NCBI GenBank assembly: GCA_019649035.1 | Contig: BMAT01010172.1 | Coordinates: forward strand, 22,531-56,650 | Reading direction: 5' to 3' | DNA length: 34,120 bases | Source: Elysia marginata | Taxonomy: Eukaryota > Mollusca > Gastropoda > Plakobranchidae | Shown: piece after piece, positions 1 through 13,600 of the stretch | Layout of the letters: each line of letters starts with the position of its first letter | Position numbering within the stretch: the stretch's first letter is position 1 | The notes under the pieces: model-generated | Database searches by the model: none | Told to the model about the DNA's origin: nothing | Seen by the model: only the letters and a program-made list of their open reading frames with translations | Position numbers and translations under genes: made by a program

Positions 1-1532
1 AAAGTAAAACTGAAAGTGCATAACATACTTAGGCCTCCAGGTCCATAAGCTTAATAATAATATGGACAAACTCCACTAACTACTTGAGGACGGTACTCTA
101 TAAACTATGAACGGGGAAAGAAGAAAGTGTTAATAAAGGGTAGATTTATTTGTAGTTTCAAATCTAGACGATGTATAATGAAGACGAGTGCAAACTTAAA
201 CTAGATCTACATTTCTCAATGACGAGAATCCTGAGACTAGTCACTATGCCTATCAAACTTAAGCTAAACATCGGTAGGTTCTAATGCTATTCAGCCATTG
301 TGGATTATTAGGACTAGATCTAGATCTAGACCAAGCATCATCGTGAAAAAAGTTGCTACAGACATAGAGTGCAATGATGTCACAAATTCACAGTAAACAT
401 TCATTTATAAATTTAAGGACAAGATGATCCAATGTACCCATGACCTAGATCTAGATCTGTGCTGAGCCAAACAATGACTATGTTAGAGAGTCATGGTAAA
501 ACTATTAAAAGAGAGTAAGAAAATAGCATAAATTAACACATATGATAGAGCATCATCGTGCACCAAATCTGAAATGGTAGATTGATCTCTAGTAAGGATC
601 TTGTTATGCTATTCTTTTTTTTTTCAAAACCAAATGTTCTCTTTACATGTAGAATGCTCTCAACTAGCTCTACATATAGATCATTAGATGCAGCTGTTTA
701 ATAAGTATATCAGTTCAATGTTTAATTTTGCAAGATTTAGTTCAGGAGCTCTAAATTGAAGGGCTTCCTTATGTACCCTTTAATTTCTTGAATATTGCTG
801 TAATTAATACATCTGATTGAAATGGCACATTTCCGCCATTCTTAGTTCTATCAATAATCTAGAGATAGAAGATTGAATGTAACCAACTCTCTTTCTGTTT
901 CTCTCGTTTTTTTTTTTTGTTTGCATTGCGATATTACTGTGAACTTTGAAAAAATTACTGCGAGTAAACCCTAATATTACTGTGAAGCAAAATACATGTT
1001 GGCAGGTCTGTTTTAGGGATGTGAAATAAGTTTTTATCAATCGCATTTTTATTGATAATTTAGTGTTGACATATTTGTGCAGCTATCAAGAAACAAAATT
1101 TTATATAATTTGGTGGAAATGTTTTTTCAAATCAGTGAGAAGTTTTAAAAAATATCTACAATTGTAGGAACAAAGAGTAAAGAGCTAATATGTTTGGTTT
1201 TTCTGAAGAGATAACACTTTCCTCATGAAAATTTTAATGTTGGTGTCGTTAGCTAATCAATCTGTCATATAAGTTGCAATGGCAATATTGTTATCAATGA
1301 TATAGTCATTCCAACTATCTGTCAGACTCTATTTAGCCAAGCTTGGTTGTTCCTTAAATCTAAAGTTTATAAAATTTGATAATTAAATTTAAGAAGTTTG
1401 CCTGGTTCTTGTAAATTAACATGATGGGAAAAGTGATCATGGTGTAAAGTGTAGGATGTTTTGTGAGAAAAAGTAACCAGTTTTCATTTACCATAATTTT
1501 CTTTTCTTTCTTCGACTTATAATGATCTGAAG
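1..1532. other. Upstream intron of TTF2 (no gene seen)
   Basis: AT-rich DNA before the motif I exon, read as part of the intron that precedes it. No coding exon ending just before the GLGKT block could be found. It holds AGATCT-rich short palindromes (around 314-332 and 444-459) and a direct repeat ATATTACTGTGAA at 931-943 and 974-986. Confidence 0.5.
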
Positions 1533-1661
1533 CTGATGACATGGGCCTCGGCAAGACTCTGACAACCATAGCGCACATACTACAGCAGAAACAGAAGTTA
1601 TCAGAAAACAAAGATAAAGCTGAGGATCAATGGCAGAGCCGAGAAAAAGCTTTGCAAAATC
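1533..1661 (+). CDS. TTF2: TTF2 exon: motif I (Walker A)
   Basis: The acceptor follows a pyrimidine-rich stretch ending CTGAAG. The first two bases (CT) complete an alanine codon begun in an exon outside the window. The exon encodes [18 protein letters not shown], the nucleotide-binding motif I of SNF2 ATPases, then a charged linker. The donor is C|GTATGC, leaving one base that joins TG of the next exon to give leucine. The donor is the least certain boundary of the model because it is not a strong consensus. Confidence 0.85.
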
Positions 1662-4600
1662 GTATGCTGACCATAAAAACTAAGGATTTATTTTCTTTCT
1701 CAAAATTATTGGTATAGGTCTTCATAGTTTATCCCTTTTTCCTCACACTTTTTTGACTGTACATTTATTTCAAGTCACTGTTTTCATGCTCCTGAAAATT
1801 AAGTTTTTGCTTTTACCTTTGATAGAGAAGAAAAGAAGATGCAACATTTGTTCTGTTACTAAAGTGTTCCTTTTTTTTTTGTCTCTGCTTCTAACTCCAA
1901 ATCACCCATGACCAAGAATTTGATGTCAAAACCCAGTTTTAAAAGAAAAATAATTCTCTTTTTTTATTTTGTTGTTGTTGTTGTTGTTGCAATTTCATGT
2001 CATCAGAAAGTTCGATATTTTTTCAGAAATCAGTAAAAGTGCACAGCCCAATTTTAGCAGTTCCTCTAAAAAAATATATTCATGGTTGTAACTTCTTTGA
2101 AGCTGAAAATTAGAACCGCCTACTCAAAAGACTGTTCGCAACACAAATAATAGCTGTTAGGTTTGTCTTGTTCTTTTTTTCTTCTTTTTCAGATTATTGT
2201 CTCCACGTACTCAGTTGTACAAACTCGTTGAGTTTAAGCAAAAACGTTTGAAGATTTTAGTATAGCCTTTAATTAGAAAAAGAGATGTACAATTTTTATT
2301 TGTTGTTTGTATTTTTCTTTTTTTGTAGTAAAAATTTTTGTAAGAAGCTGTTTGTCTGGGCCGGGGAAACTATTGGCTTTAAAAAAGCTTATGAGCTTTG
2401 TTTTAATCAAGATCTTAAAGATTTAATGGTTTTATTTCAGTGGAGGCAGCCATTAAGAAAACAAAAGCTACCCTTATCATAGCTCCGGCCTCTGTGTTGC
2501 ATCAGTGGGCCAAAGAGATAGAGAGGCGGGTCAAGCCTGGTAGACTTAAATTTCTTGTGTACCATGGACCAAATAGAGAGAAGAATATTCAAAGGTTTGA
2601 TTTCTTCTACTTTCCTATCTTATGTCAAGTTAATTGTTTTAATCAGGCATTTGTTTAAAAATAATGTCCAAAGTGATGGCAGTATGTTGAATATTAAAAA
2701 AATTTATGTAATTTGAAAGGTTTGTGACTTTTCTTTAATTTATTTCGAAGTCTTTAAAACATGTTAACTTGGTATTCATTGGTAAAGGTAAAGGTAAAGG
2801 TAGTCCCATACTCGACACGAGCGTAGGGGAACAAGGAGCAGGGTCCTTGTTTTTTCTAGGCACACGGCATAGTGAGGTAGTTTGCCATTGCTTTCCTCGC
2901 TGCCTTTACTTTCGCCGAGTCTTAAAAGACCTAGCTACCCATCAAGTGCTGGGTGGGCACAAGGGAGCAAATAAGATTTAGTCCAGACTGGGGTCTGGGG
3001 ATCAAACCCAGGACCTCTCAGATTCACTGGTAATCTTTTTAATTCCTTTTCTATAGCCTGATCAGGTTTTTCTCTCAAAGTTGTACTTTTGTCTTAATTT
3101 TTTTTGACAGATTTAGATCCAAATGCAGTTGAGCTCATTCTTTTTTTTACTATTAATAAGTTATGTCTTGTGTTGACACCTCAAAAAGCATAATGTATTA
3201 TAGGAGTCTCAAGTAAATACCAGAATTACTGATGCCAAATCCTGTTTGATTTATGAAATTTTCAAAGACTTTAAGACCATAGAATATTCTGTAATGTGCT
3301 CCTAAAATAAAGTTTAAAAAAAGGTTTTAAAATATCTTTACCAGCTGTCAACATTTATAGACAAAGTTTCTTGGTGTTTTCGTTTAAGACCAGGCAAACA
3401 TGTGTTCATAATAGTTTATAGTTTTTTCTCTGCAAGGCATCAATCTGCATATCCTAACACATATACTGCCTGTGACAATCAAAGTGCAGTATCTCCAGTA
3501 ATAACCATATGAGAGATACTGCATTTTGATTTTTTTTATGCAAATATTAAACTAGTGGTTTCGTTTTTTCTTTATACTTTTCTACTTCTTTGTTTTTGCA
3601 AGCTTGAATTATCTAAGCAAAGCACACCCCTTGTTTTCATCAGGAAATATGTAATTGAACTGGCAGTTAGAGTATTGGTGCTTTCTATTTTGAAAGTTTT
3701 GTGTAAGTTGAATTTTTAGTTTTTTACCTTTTTAATCATTTTATAACCAGTGTATCATTTCCATGCTATTTTCTAAATGTAAATCTCAAAATGAAAAGTT
3801 GAATCCCTTTTTAATTTTTTTTTGCTTATCAATTAAAATTGACTGGCTTTGAAAGTAAAATGTAGGCCTATATTTGCTATATGGTTTATTGATAAAAGTA
3901 TTGATCGTATCCAGACTGATTGACAATGACATTGTGCTGACAACCTACACTCTAGTGAGCAAGGAAATAGGGGTGGACAAAACAGAGAACGCTGAAGCTC
4001 CAGCCCAAGACGCAGTCGTAGATTCCAGGAGTGAACTCGTAAAAGATGAGGTAAATAACCACTGCAGCAATTTCCCTGCATCACTCATTTGTTTAATTTA
4101 TGTTTGTCAAACAGAAAAAAAAAGAACCAAGTATTAGTTAAACCTAATGAGAAGTAGGTTTTATGAATCGCACAGACTGAAATATCCATGGTTGACTCTC
4201 ATGCATATTAGAAACCAGGCCAGTGTCTTGTTTTCTTTTTGTTAATGAAGTAATAATCCAAGTCCAGGTATAGCTTCATCTTTTTTAAAATAATTTTTGG
4301 GGCTGATATATGGGTCAAGTGCCTTCTTAGCTGCTCTGTGGCCTAGCGATAAGACACTCGCTCAGAGATCGGGAGGTACGTGGTTCAATCCCCTGCCGAG
4401 TCTAACCAAAGACTTAAAATTGGCATTAGCAGCTGATCCGCCTAGTGTCTGGCATTATGGATTTAGTGTTAAGTCTGGTCGGCCCGGTGTCAGGATAATG
4501 TGACTGGGTGTGGTGTATGCAATCGCTCCTTACATCACAGTGTGGCAGCATGCTTTCAATTTTTCCAAGCACCGTCTCTGATATAACCTCAAAGTTGACC

Positions 4601-7600
4601 AGGGCGTTAAAATTCAAACAACCAAGCCTTCTTAGCTTAAGTTAATAAGTATGTGCTTTTTGAGTTCTAAACGGCAAACATACATTCTATATATAAAGAA
4701 AAAGTCCTGCTTTTCTCTGGCTAGGCCTGTCCTGAACTTCCTATGTTACTGAGGATTGGCTGGGAGAGGATTGTGCTTGACGAAGCTCACAACATAAAGA
4801 ATCACAAATCACTCACATCTATGGCTATCTGCCGGCTGAGAGCTGCTTATCGCTGGGCACTTACTGGGACACCAATACAAAATAATCTGCTGGATATGTA
4901 TTCCTTGCTGAGGTAATTTGATTCTCTGTTCTTTTAGAGAGGAGAGAGAGAGTTTCATACCCCATCCTCCTCAAAATGGTAGTGTGGTGCATTTAGGAAA
5001 AATAAACCCCTTCTCTGAATGTTTAAGATAATTTTGAAAAACAAATGTTTAGTTTGAAGCAGACCAAACAGATATATCTTGAAAAAAAAATAATCTCTAA
5101 ATTTACCTATTCAATTTTGCAAAGTGGAAAAAGACCCCATAAATTTTAATATATATATTCAGATTAAATAAGAGATCAATCCATTCATATCTGTAAATCA
5201 GTTTTTCTTTTTGGGGAATAAAACCAGGAAGTTCAGAGCTGCTGAATGCCACTGAGTTATTAGTTGGTACACTAACAAAAATAAAAAACAAAAAATTATT
5301 TTTCACATTTTTAAACTGTCTCAATTATTTTTCACAATCGAATGCAATCAAAAAACCTTTTAAAACTTTTTTTGCCTTGTACTTAATATCTGTTTCACTG
5401 CCATTGCCAGGTTTCTTCGTTTCTCTCCATTTGATGAATACAAAGTGTGGAAGAGGCACGTAGACAATGGTCAAGGTAAGTAGGCTAAGTTAGAGCCATT
5501 GAAAAACTATCATTCATGTATTAATCAAGATGACCCTGTGGGATAAACAAAGAATAAGATTTTTAATAGAAAAGCTAAGCTTGAGTGTTGTTATGTTATA
5601 AGGCATCTTAGTTTTACCTTTTTCCAAAAGGAACTTTCAATCTTGTATTTGAAATGTTATGTTATTTCATTCAAAATCACGTAATCAAGTGTTAAAAGCC
5701 TGTCTAAAAAAGGCTGTCTTAAGACTCATCATAGTTTTAAGAAGAATGCATACAATGATTATCCCACCTAAACTTTGCGCTTTCTCTCGCATATATTGAT
5801 TTTTTCATCAGGTGTTAGCATTGACGGTGCATTTGATACCTAAGTAGGCACATAGTAATTGGTCCTTGCGCCCAGCTTTCAAAATTTATGATAGTTCCTA
5901 ACTAGCGCACAAATAAACTGAACTCATTTAGTAGTCTTAATTTGAAAGCAGCAATTCTACTATTTAATGTTACATTTATTGAATAATAAAAAAATCAAAA
6001 TCTATAGTATTATATAAAATGAATCACAAAAAAATACAATAAGAATAAACAAGTGCCCTCTTCGGTCCTAAGGGTGGCAACTATGTCTCTCCATTCTTCT
6101 CTGTTCTCGGCCTTCCGTTTTGTATCTCCATAGCCTTTCTACCCTGATCATTCCTTTTTATCGTCCATCGAGTTCCTTCTTGGCCTTCCCTATCCTCTCT
6201 TCCCTTAGATTTTTTTTCCTACAAAAAAATAAGAACCATAAATTGTACATTCAAAGGAAGTGCTTGTTGTTTATGTCTTGCTCCAGCAAAGCACGTACAT
6301 CACCAGAACCGAATGAATAGTTTTGAAACATTGACTTTGTGAGTTCTGAAAATTTAATGAAAACCATCTGATTTCATCAATACAGCGTATGCTACACATA
6401 TAAAGGCATGATGGTTTTGCACTCCGGAGAGAACCTTTTAAAAATTGAATGTGAGGTATTTGAATTAGTTTTTCTTTTAGGAAGGAAGAAAAAGTTCAAT
6501 AATAAAGCTTGTACAAAACTAATAACACAAAAGCCTGAATTGAATAGGTTTTAAAGCTTCAGCATGAGATGCAAAGCATCAGAGTTACATATTTTCTTTC
6601 TCAACTGTAGGAGATACAAAACGGCTGAATACAATTGTGCAGGCCTTGTTGCTGAGACGAACAAAGGGTCAGACAACAAGTCAAGGAAAGTCACTTGTCG
6701 AGCTGCCAAGCAAAACAATTGAGACAGTTGAAGTGACACTGGCCACAGAGGAGAGGACTGTTTACGAGAAACTTTTCAGAAAAACACAGTGAGCCTCCTC
6801 TTAGTTGTTTTTTTGTAATTTATCTTTTATCAAAAATGGCTGTCGATTTACTTCAAGTTTCTAGGGGATTGCATTAATTTTTTTAAATGCCGTGAGGCAC
6901 TTACAGGTGAACTTGATGGCAGTGAGAAACTACTCTTGTCTGTTTTGCTTGCTCTACATTGATATTTTCTAGCCATTTAAATCACTTAAATCTTAGATTT
7001 TAAAGGAACTTTTTTTTTTTTGTAGCCTATTTCGTTTCCGTATAAATGATTTTCTAATACAATTTGAATTTAAAGAGTGTGCCTACGTCAGTACTGAGCT
7101 AATTTTTACAGTATCACCATCCAATGTACATATCCTTGAACCAGCTTGATTTAAATTCAAGTAAAATCCACACACAACCTTCCAGAAAAAAGCTTTGACT
7201 AAACATTATAGCCTATAATCATGAGGTATGCAGACTTGGCTTATATTTATCAAAACATGGTATGCACAGATTGTTATGTTGCTATTGAATTAAAAAAGAT
7301 ATTGAGAAACCTCTAACATAAAATCTTCTTTCCAGGTCGACTGTCAGAGCCTATGTGAATAGACATGATGGTAGAGATCAAAAGAGTGGTAGAAGTTCGA
7401 GTCCTGAGTCTGATCCTGTTATGAACAGAGTTGGGTCTGAAGAAGGCAGATCAACTTGTGTTAGTGATGCAAGGCAGGGAGCAAAAACTCCGGCCCAGAA
7501 AACTGGCAGCCAAATCCTTGTGCTGTTGTTGAGGCTGCGCCAGTGCTGCTCCCATCTAAGTCTCATGAAAGATGTCAGTAATATATTATGGTTTTATTGT

Positions 7601-10600
7601 CAGTATTTGTATAGGCCTTTTCACTTTTTGTCTAACATTTTCTCATGGTACACAAATATTCACAATTTTCAAGGGATTTTTCATACTGTTATAAATTTTA
7701 GATTTGGAGAATATACGTATACAATATTATAATGCATAAAAGGATGTCTGCTCATGATTATAGTAGAAAATAAAAAAATGTCTTATGTTTGGTCCTACTT
7801 GGATTTGTTTTCCTCTCTTTTACCAAACTTAAAAAAAAAATTAAGTTTTGTTATATATACTCTGTTGCATTTTTAAGTATACACTTTTTGAAGCTTGATT
7901 GACAAAAATCTATCCAACCGATAAACTTCAAATTTACACACTGACTACCTGACACAATTGTTGCTGGTGAGTAGTTTTCAAATTTCGTCTCGCTTGAGCA
8001 GTTTTGTTGCTGTTTGCGTGTTGTATGTTCAACGTTTTTTAAAAATTACTCGTGACACAGCAATGATTTGTTTAAGAACACATCGAACCTGTATTGTTTT
8101 TTAAACAATAAGTCGGTGATAAAACTTCTGTTAACCACGTTTTCAAGATGCCGCGCTCAAGAGAAAACGAACGAAACCAGCTTATTGGAATGATCTGTGG
8201 CGGGGTCTCGGTTTCCACAGTGACTGTTGCGCACCGTTTTAATGTGACAAGAAGAACTGTATCCGTAACACTGCAGCGTGAAAGAGCAACCGGATCTCAA
8301 AATGATCGACCTCGTCGTCTTGGTAGAAGAAAAACCACTGACAGAGAAGATACTTTTATACGCCTGTCACATCTACGGGATCGTTTTAAAACGGCAGGCC
8401 AGACCACGGCCGAAATCAACATTATACGACAGAACAACCCAATCTCAAAATGGACTGTGTTCAGAAGGCATAAAACTTTTGGGCTTCGCGCAAGGCGACC
8501 AGCTTGCCGCACCAGATTGACGCCCTAAAACATCGGGATAATGCTTGATTGGGCAAGAATACATTCATTTTGGCCTCGTCAGGTATGAAATAACCACATG
8601 TTTTCCGATAAATCCAAGTTTCTTTTGGAAAGTCAAGATGGGAGAAAACGCGTATTCCGGAGAGTAAATGAAAGATTCGTTCCTGAATGTCTCAGTCAGG
8701 CCAGAGCATTTGGTGGTGGAAGTGTGATGGTGTGGGGAGGAATTGCAGCCGCTGGTAAGACTCCACTTGTGACTGTTCATGGCAACTTGACGGCTCGCCG
8801 ATACATCGACGAGATTCTTCGCCCACACGTGGTTCCAGCCATTCACAACCAAGGACTAACCTTTATGCAAGGCAATGCCCCAGCACATAGAGCTCGAATA
8901 ACGAACCAGTTTCTTTGCGAAAACAATATCCCAGTTCTACATCCATGGCCTCCCTACTCACCTGATTTGAATCCCATCTAGCATTTATGGGATTTGCTTG
9001 ATCGCCGCGTTAGAATGAGACAACCACAACCTCAGACTCTTCTCCAGCTTAAGAGAGCATTGCATGAAGAGTGGGACAACATACCTCAACAGGCAGTCCA
9101 GCGATTGATTGGTTCTATGCGGCGACGATGTCAGGCCGTCATCCTTTCAAGAGGACATCATACACGCTACTGAGCGTGTAACCTATTTTTATCACCCCAC
9201 ACTCTTGTAAGTCAATATGTTATGTTCAACTTTTCAGGTTTTTGTTGATTGTGTCGTATTCAAAATTGGTTGAATTAGTTTTCCCTAAAATTTCAAGAAG
9301 ATCGCTTTATTGTGAAGCCAGTTACTGTCATCTAAACACAGTGTATACTTAATAATGCAACAGAGTATATATGCAAATGGAGTATCTGGCCTAATGATTA
9401 AGGAATTATAAGCAGCATAAATAAGAACAAATGAGATATGCCAATAAAGTTCTCTGTCTTTTGTTTGTTTTGTTTTTTTTAAGAATTAGAATCATTGAAA
9501 TCTATTGATAAACCCTGACAACCACCATCCATTTTTGAAGAAATAATAAGACTTGCAAATGTTTCCCTACTTTCATATTAAAAAACATCAACATTGTGAT
9601 TGTCGTGGTTAAAAAAGGAATTGTTTGATAGTGTGTTTTAGTTTGTATTTTCTGGAAATGATCTCAGAACCTGGAATCAGAGTGTCTAGATTCGGATGGT
9701 ATTGAGCTCTCACTGGAAGAGCAAATGCGGGGGATGCAATTGGAGGAAATGGCAGAAGAAGGGGATGGATCTGTTGCCAAGTTGTTACAACTAAAGCTCT
9801 TTCATAAATCTGGCACCAGCACAAAGGTGAGGCATATTCCTACACTCTTCTTTTGTCAACAGGGGTTTGTGACACTTATTCCAGACCTGCCTCTTATACA
9901 GATTAAATCAGTATTATACAGATTTTTTGTTAAAATACTGGAAAACACTAATTTTCTGATTTTAATTGCAAAATACAGATTTTTTTCTGCTTGGCAACTA
10001 CCAGTGGTGCAAAATTTCCAAGAGTTAAATTTCCCAGTTTTTGTCATTTTTTTAACAATCTGAGAAGTTTTGTATTACTATTAGTACATGTACTAAAATG
10101 CTTTTTGGTAGGCCTACTATTATAAAATGTATTACGGTAGTTTTTTTTAACTATTATTTTTTTCTCCAAACAATTTAAATTATGATGGCCACTGTAAGAT
10201 TGATCAACTAGTGCACTTACTAAAAAGTGTCCGAGTTAGTGATTACTGGTGCATGGTCATACAGATTTTTTAACCCTGGATACAGATTTTTTAGCTCAAT
10301 CATACTAATTTTCCATTTTAAGAAGTGGCAGGTCTGTTTTTCTGTTTCTTTGAATAGTGGACCTTTATATTCATACCTTTTATTTGCTTTTTTCTGAGAT
10401 GTAGAGGGCATTGATTTTTTACATTTGAATGATACATATAACCCTTTGCACTTGCTGTTTTCATACTGCATGATAATGACAAGTCAGTCAAATGTCTGCC
10501 ATTCTATCCAAATGAGGCTTAAGTTGTAAAGCCTAGTTTTGAGATATAGTGGGTGTTCAGAAGTCAATTTTTGACAATTTTAGGTATTGGCGCTAAAACC

Positions 10601-13600
10601 ACTCCTGAACAGTGTTCATACCTGATTAATGTTAAAATTTCAGGTTTTGTGTGTTTAAATTTCATATTTGTGGTTGGTATGGCCTTTATACCTTTTTAGT
10701 TGTCTAAACTTAAAATGCAATTTTGTCCCCATTCTGAAATTTTGCAAGTCCTAACCCTGCCAACCAATACGATTAATACTTTACGCAGAATAATGGTAGA
10801 GCTTTTATGTTCGTTGTATTTGAAAAAAGAGAAAATAAGCTTCTCTGTAATACAAATATCTTACTACCTACCAATTTTGACTTAAGACTCATTTTGACTG
10901 GTCGCAAGACAAATGGTGCCTGTATAACAGTTTCTTGATCTCAAATCATAGTACTCTGTCCATGGTTTATCTCAGATGATTCTATCTGCTTAACTTATTC
11001 ACTTTGAAGTATATTCTCATGGAGCTGCCAGTGTTGCCTTACTCATTTTTGGCCAAGGAAAATAAAATTGAAGTGATTGCCTTATCTTGTGTTTTTTAGG
11101 CATAAATTTTGAAGTTAGTGATATAGAAATTCGAGAAGATGGTGCGTGTAAAAAAGTGTTCATTCTATTTGTGCCTTCAACAAATTTAGGCAAAACTGGC
11201 AGCACCATGACTTTTTGAAATAATAAAATCAAGAAAGTAAGATGAAAATTTCCATTTAGAATACTTATTATAAGAGAAAGTCACAGTGTTATGAACACTC
11301 AGAATTACATTATTATGTAATAAGTAAATCAATGGGAAATCTTAGTTTAAGGATTTATAATTCTCCCTCAAAACTGCGCAAGTACATTATGTAGAGTAGG
11401 TATTAACGAACTCCACTTATGATTGTCTCCTTGTTGGAGAATTCACCCCTGATATCTGTACGTAATTGACTGTAGGCTTTATATGTTAAACTCTACCTAT
11501 GGCAAAATCTTCATCTTACTTTTAAATATTTGGATACATGTATCTGCTCAGATTTTCAACATTGAATGTGTTAAAAATGATAACATTTAAGGAGGCATGT
11601 ACAATCTTGAAAGGTTAATAATAGAAAATGAAAAATTCTCTCAATATTGTCATAAACTCTTTTTGCAAAACTTTTTTGCTGTTGAAAAAATATGGAAATA
11701 CTTTAAGAACATGAGCAAAGGGTGAGAGTTTCTACAAACTTGTGAAAATTTTTATGTCTCAGAATCTATTGGCATTATGGCTTTGAAAAAAGAGCCTTAT
11801 AAATATAGTATCATTATGACATTTGAATGATGTTGCTCAACAACAATTAATGGTAATATTCCTTGATCAATTATAGTTTTTTTTTAATGTAAAAACTGGT
11901 GCTCTGTATACTGCTCTGATATTCTTTAACAAAACTTTTTTCACCTGTGCATGTTTTTACAATTTAAATCAAACATATCTTAAAAGAATATCTCTAACAG
12001 TGAATATTTGTTTTTGAATACGAAAAGACTTATACTTTTGAATCCATTGCATAAGCTATTTGATTGTAAATTTTTTTCCTTTCCTTCATTTTACAGCTGA
12101 ACAGTGTGCTGGACAAAATACAAACGGTTACAAAAGGGGCGAGAAAAGATAAATGGTAAGAGTATACATCTTCTTTAAAAAATTATTAAAAAAAAAGGAT
12201 TTGAATCAGATTTAAATAGCTAGCAGGGTATTTTTGGTGGGTTTTTTTTTGTTCACTTTAAGCAGTTTGGTTAAAATGTAAGTGGACTGTTTATGAATTT
12301 TAAAAGATTTAACAAAAACCATTTAAAATAATTTTTTGATTATGATTTTTTGATTTGTGTCTATTAATTTATCTTAAACGTTTGATCTCGATAGTGTTGT
12401 GGTGTCACAGTGGACTAAGATGCTGGAGATAGTAGGACACCATCTCTCAGGCAAAGGTATCTCTCATGCGGTGATCCAAGGTAACATTCCCGCTAAGAAA
12501 CGCATGGAGCTTGTGGATGACTTTAACATGAATCCAGATGGTGCCCAGGTTAGCTTTCTTATGTTATCTTTTAATTATTCACTTTTGCAAAGAAAAATAA
12601 TTCAAAATGTAAGTTGACTATTAAAACAAATAAAGCAATATATTTTAATGCTCTGAATTTTAATCCACAATCACTGAAGTTTTTTTTTATATGTTACATG
12701 TAACTTTGTAAGATTCAATAGCTTTATTTTTATTCTGAAAAGACCCAATATTCATGAATTAAAATTCCTAATCTATTGCATTTGTTTTTATTAAAGTATA
12801 TTATATTAAAACATAAATTTGCAACAATTTGCTGTGGCAAGAACTATTTTGAAAACATAAAAATATTCAACTGGAGCATGTATTTTAAAATCTGGATGAT
12901 TTATCTTCTAAATCACCTGCTTTTCATTCAGTACATATGTTTTTTTTTTGTTAGTTTTATTTATGAGAGGCCTGTGATGTCTGCTATTTTTGTGATTGTT
13001 ATTGTTATCATTATTTTTCAAATTAGTATTATTATTGTTATCATTCTATTTTTTTTTTTAATTTTTGTCACTGTTTGACAATAATGTTTTATTTTATTAT
13101 TTATTTATTTTAAGCTTAGTCATCTATCTGTCAATAAAATAAAAACTATTCCGTTACTATACTTTTTAAAGTCAGATTTGCATTTGGTGCACTAAATATA
13201 TTATGTAAAGTTTGATACATTGTTATTTTTTTGTGCACAAGTTATGGTGTTTGGTTCAGAAAGGCTGGATTTATTTATTTTACATTGCTTTGTTTTCTCT
13301 TTTTTTGTAGGTGATGCTGGTATCCCTCAGAGCAGGGGGTGTGGGTTTAAACCTGATTGGTGGCAATCATCTGTTCTTGCTTGATAGCCACTGGTGAGTC
13401 ACCTTACTTATTCTGGGCTGTTGCTTTAGCTAAGTCTTCAATCTTCAGGAGGAAAAAAATAATTTGCTGCTCGTGTGAAGTTTTTGAACTTATTTCTTTA
13501 ATAATGATTTTATTATGTACAAGCTCTGATTTTCGAATAATTGTTTTACAATTTGAAACCGTTTAGGACACCAGTGCTACTTAAAAGCTTAAAGAAAAAA

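Noticed and set aside
2769..2981. A 70-codon plus-strand frame with GKGKGKG
   Set aside because: It is the reverse strand of the SINE and its hexamer tail; the Gly-Lys repeat is translated GGTAAA.
4339..4400. A functional tRNA gene
   Set aside because: The A and B boxes are present, but the segment is flanked by target duplications and continues into a SINE body and tail; no clean cloverleaf with paired acceptor stem.
4297..4503. Frames across the intron 3 SINE
   Set aside because: The DNA is a pol III SINE with A and B boxes and target duplication; no protein is expected.
7574..7732. Continuation of the TTF2 Ser-rich exon as an open frame to 7732
   Set aside because: A donor GAT|GTCAGT at 7573/7574 joins in phase to the next exon, and the sequence beyond is AT-rich without similarity.
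10590..10625. Steroid-receptor-like palindrome TGAACAGTGTTCA
   Set aside because: The half-site spacing is wrong for a hormone response element and it lies mid-intron; likely chance.
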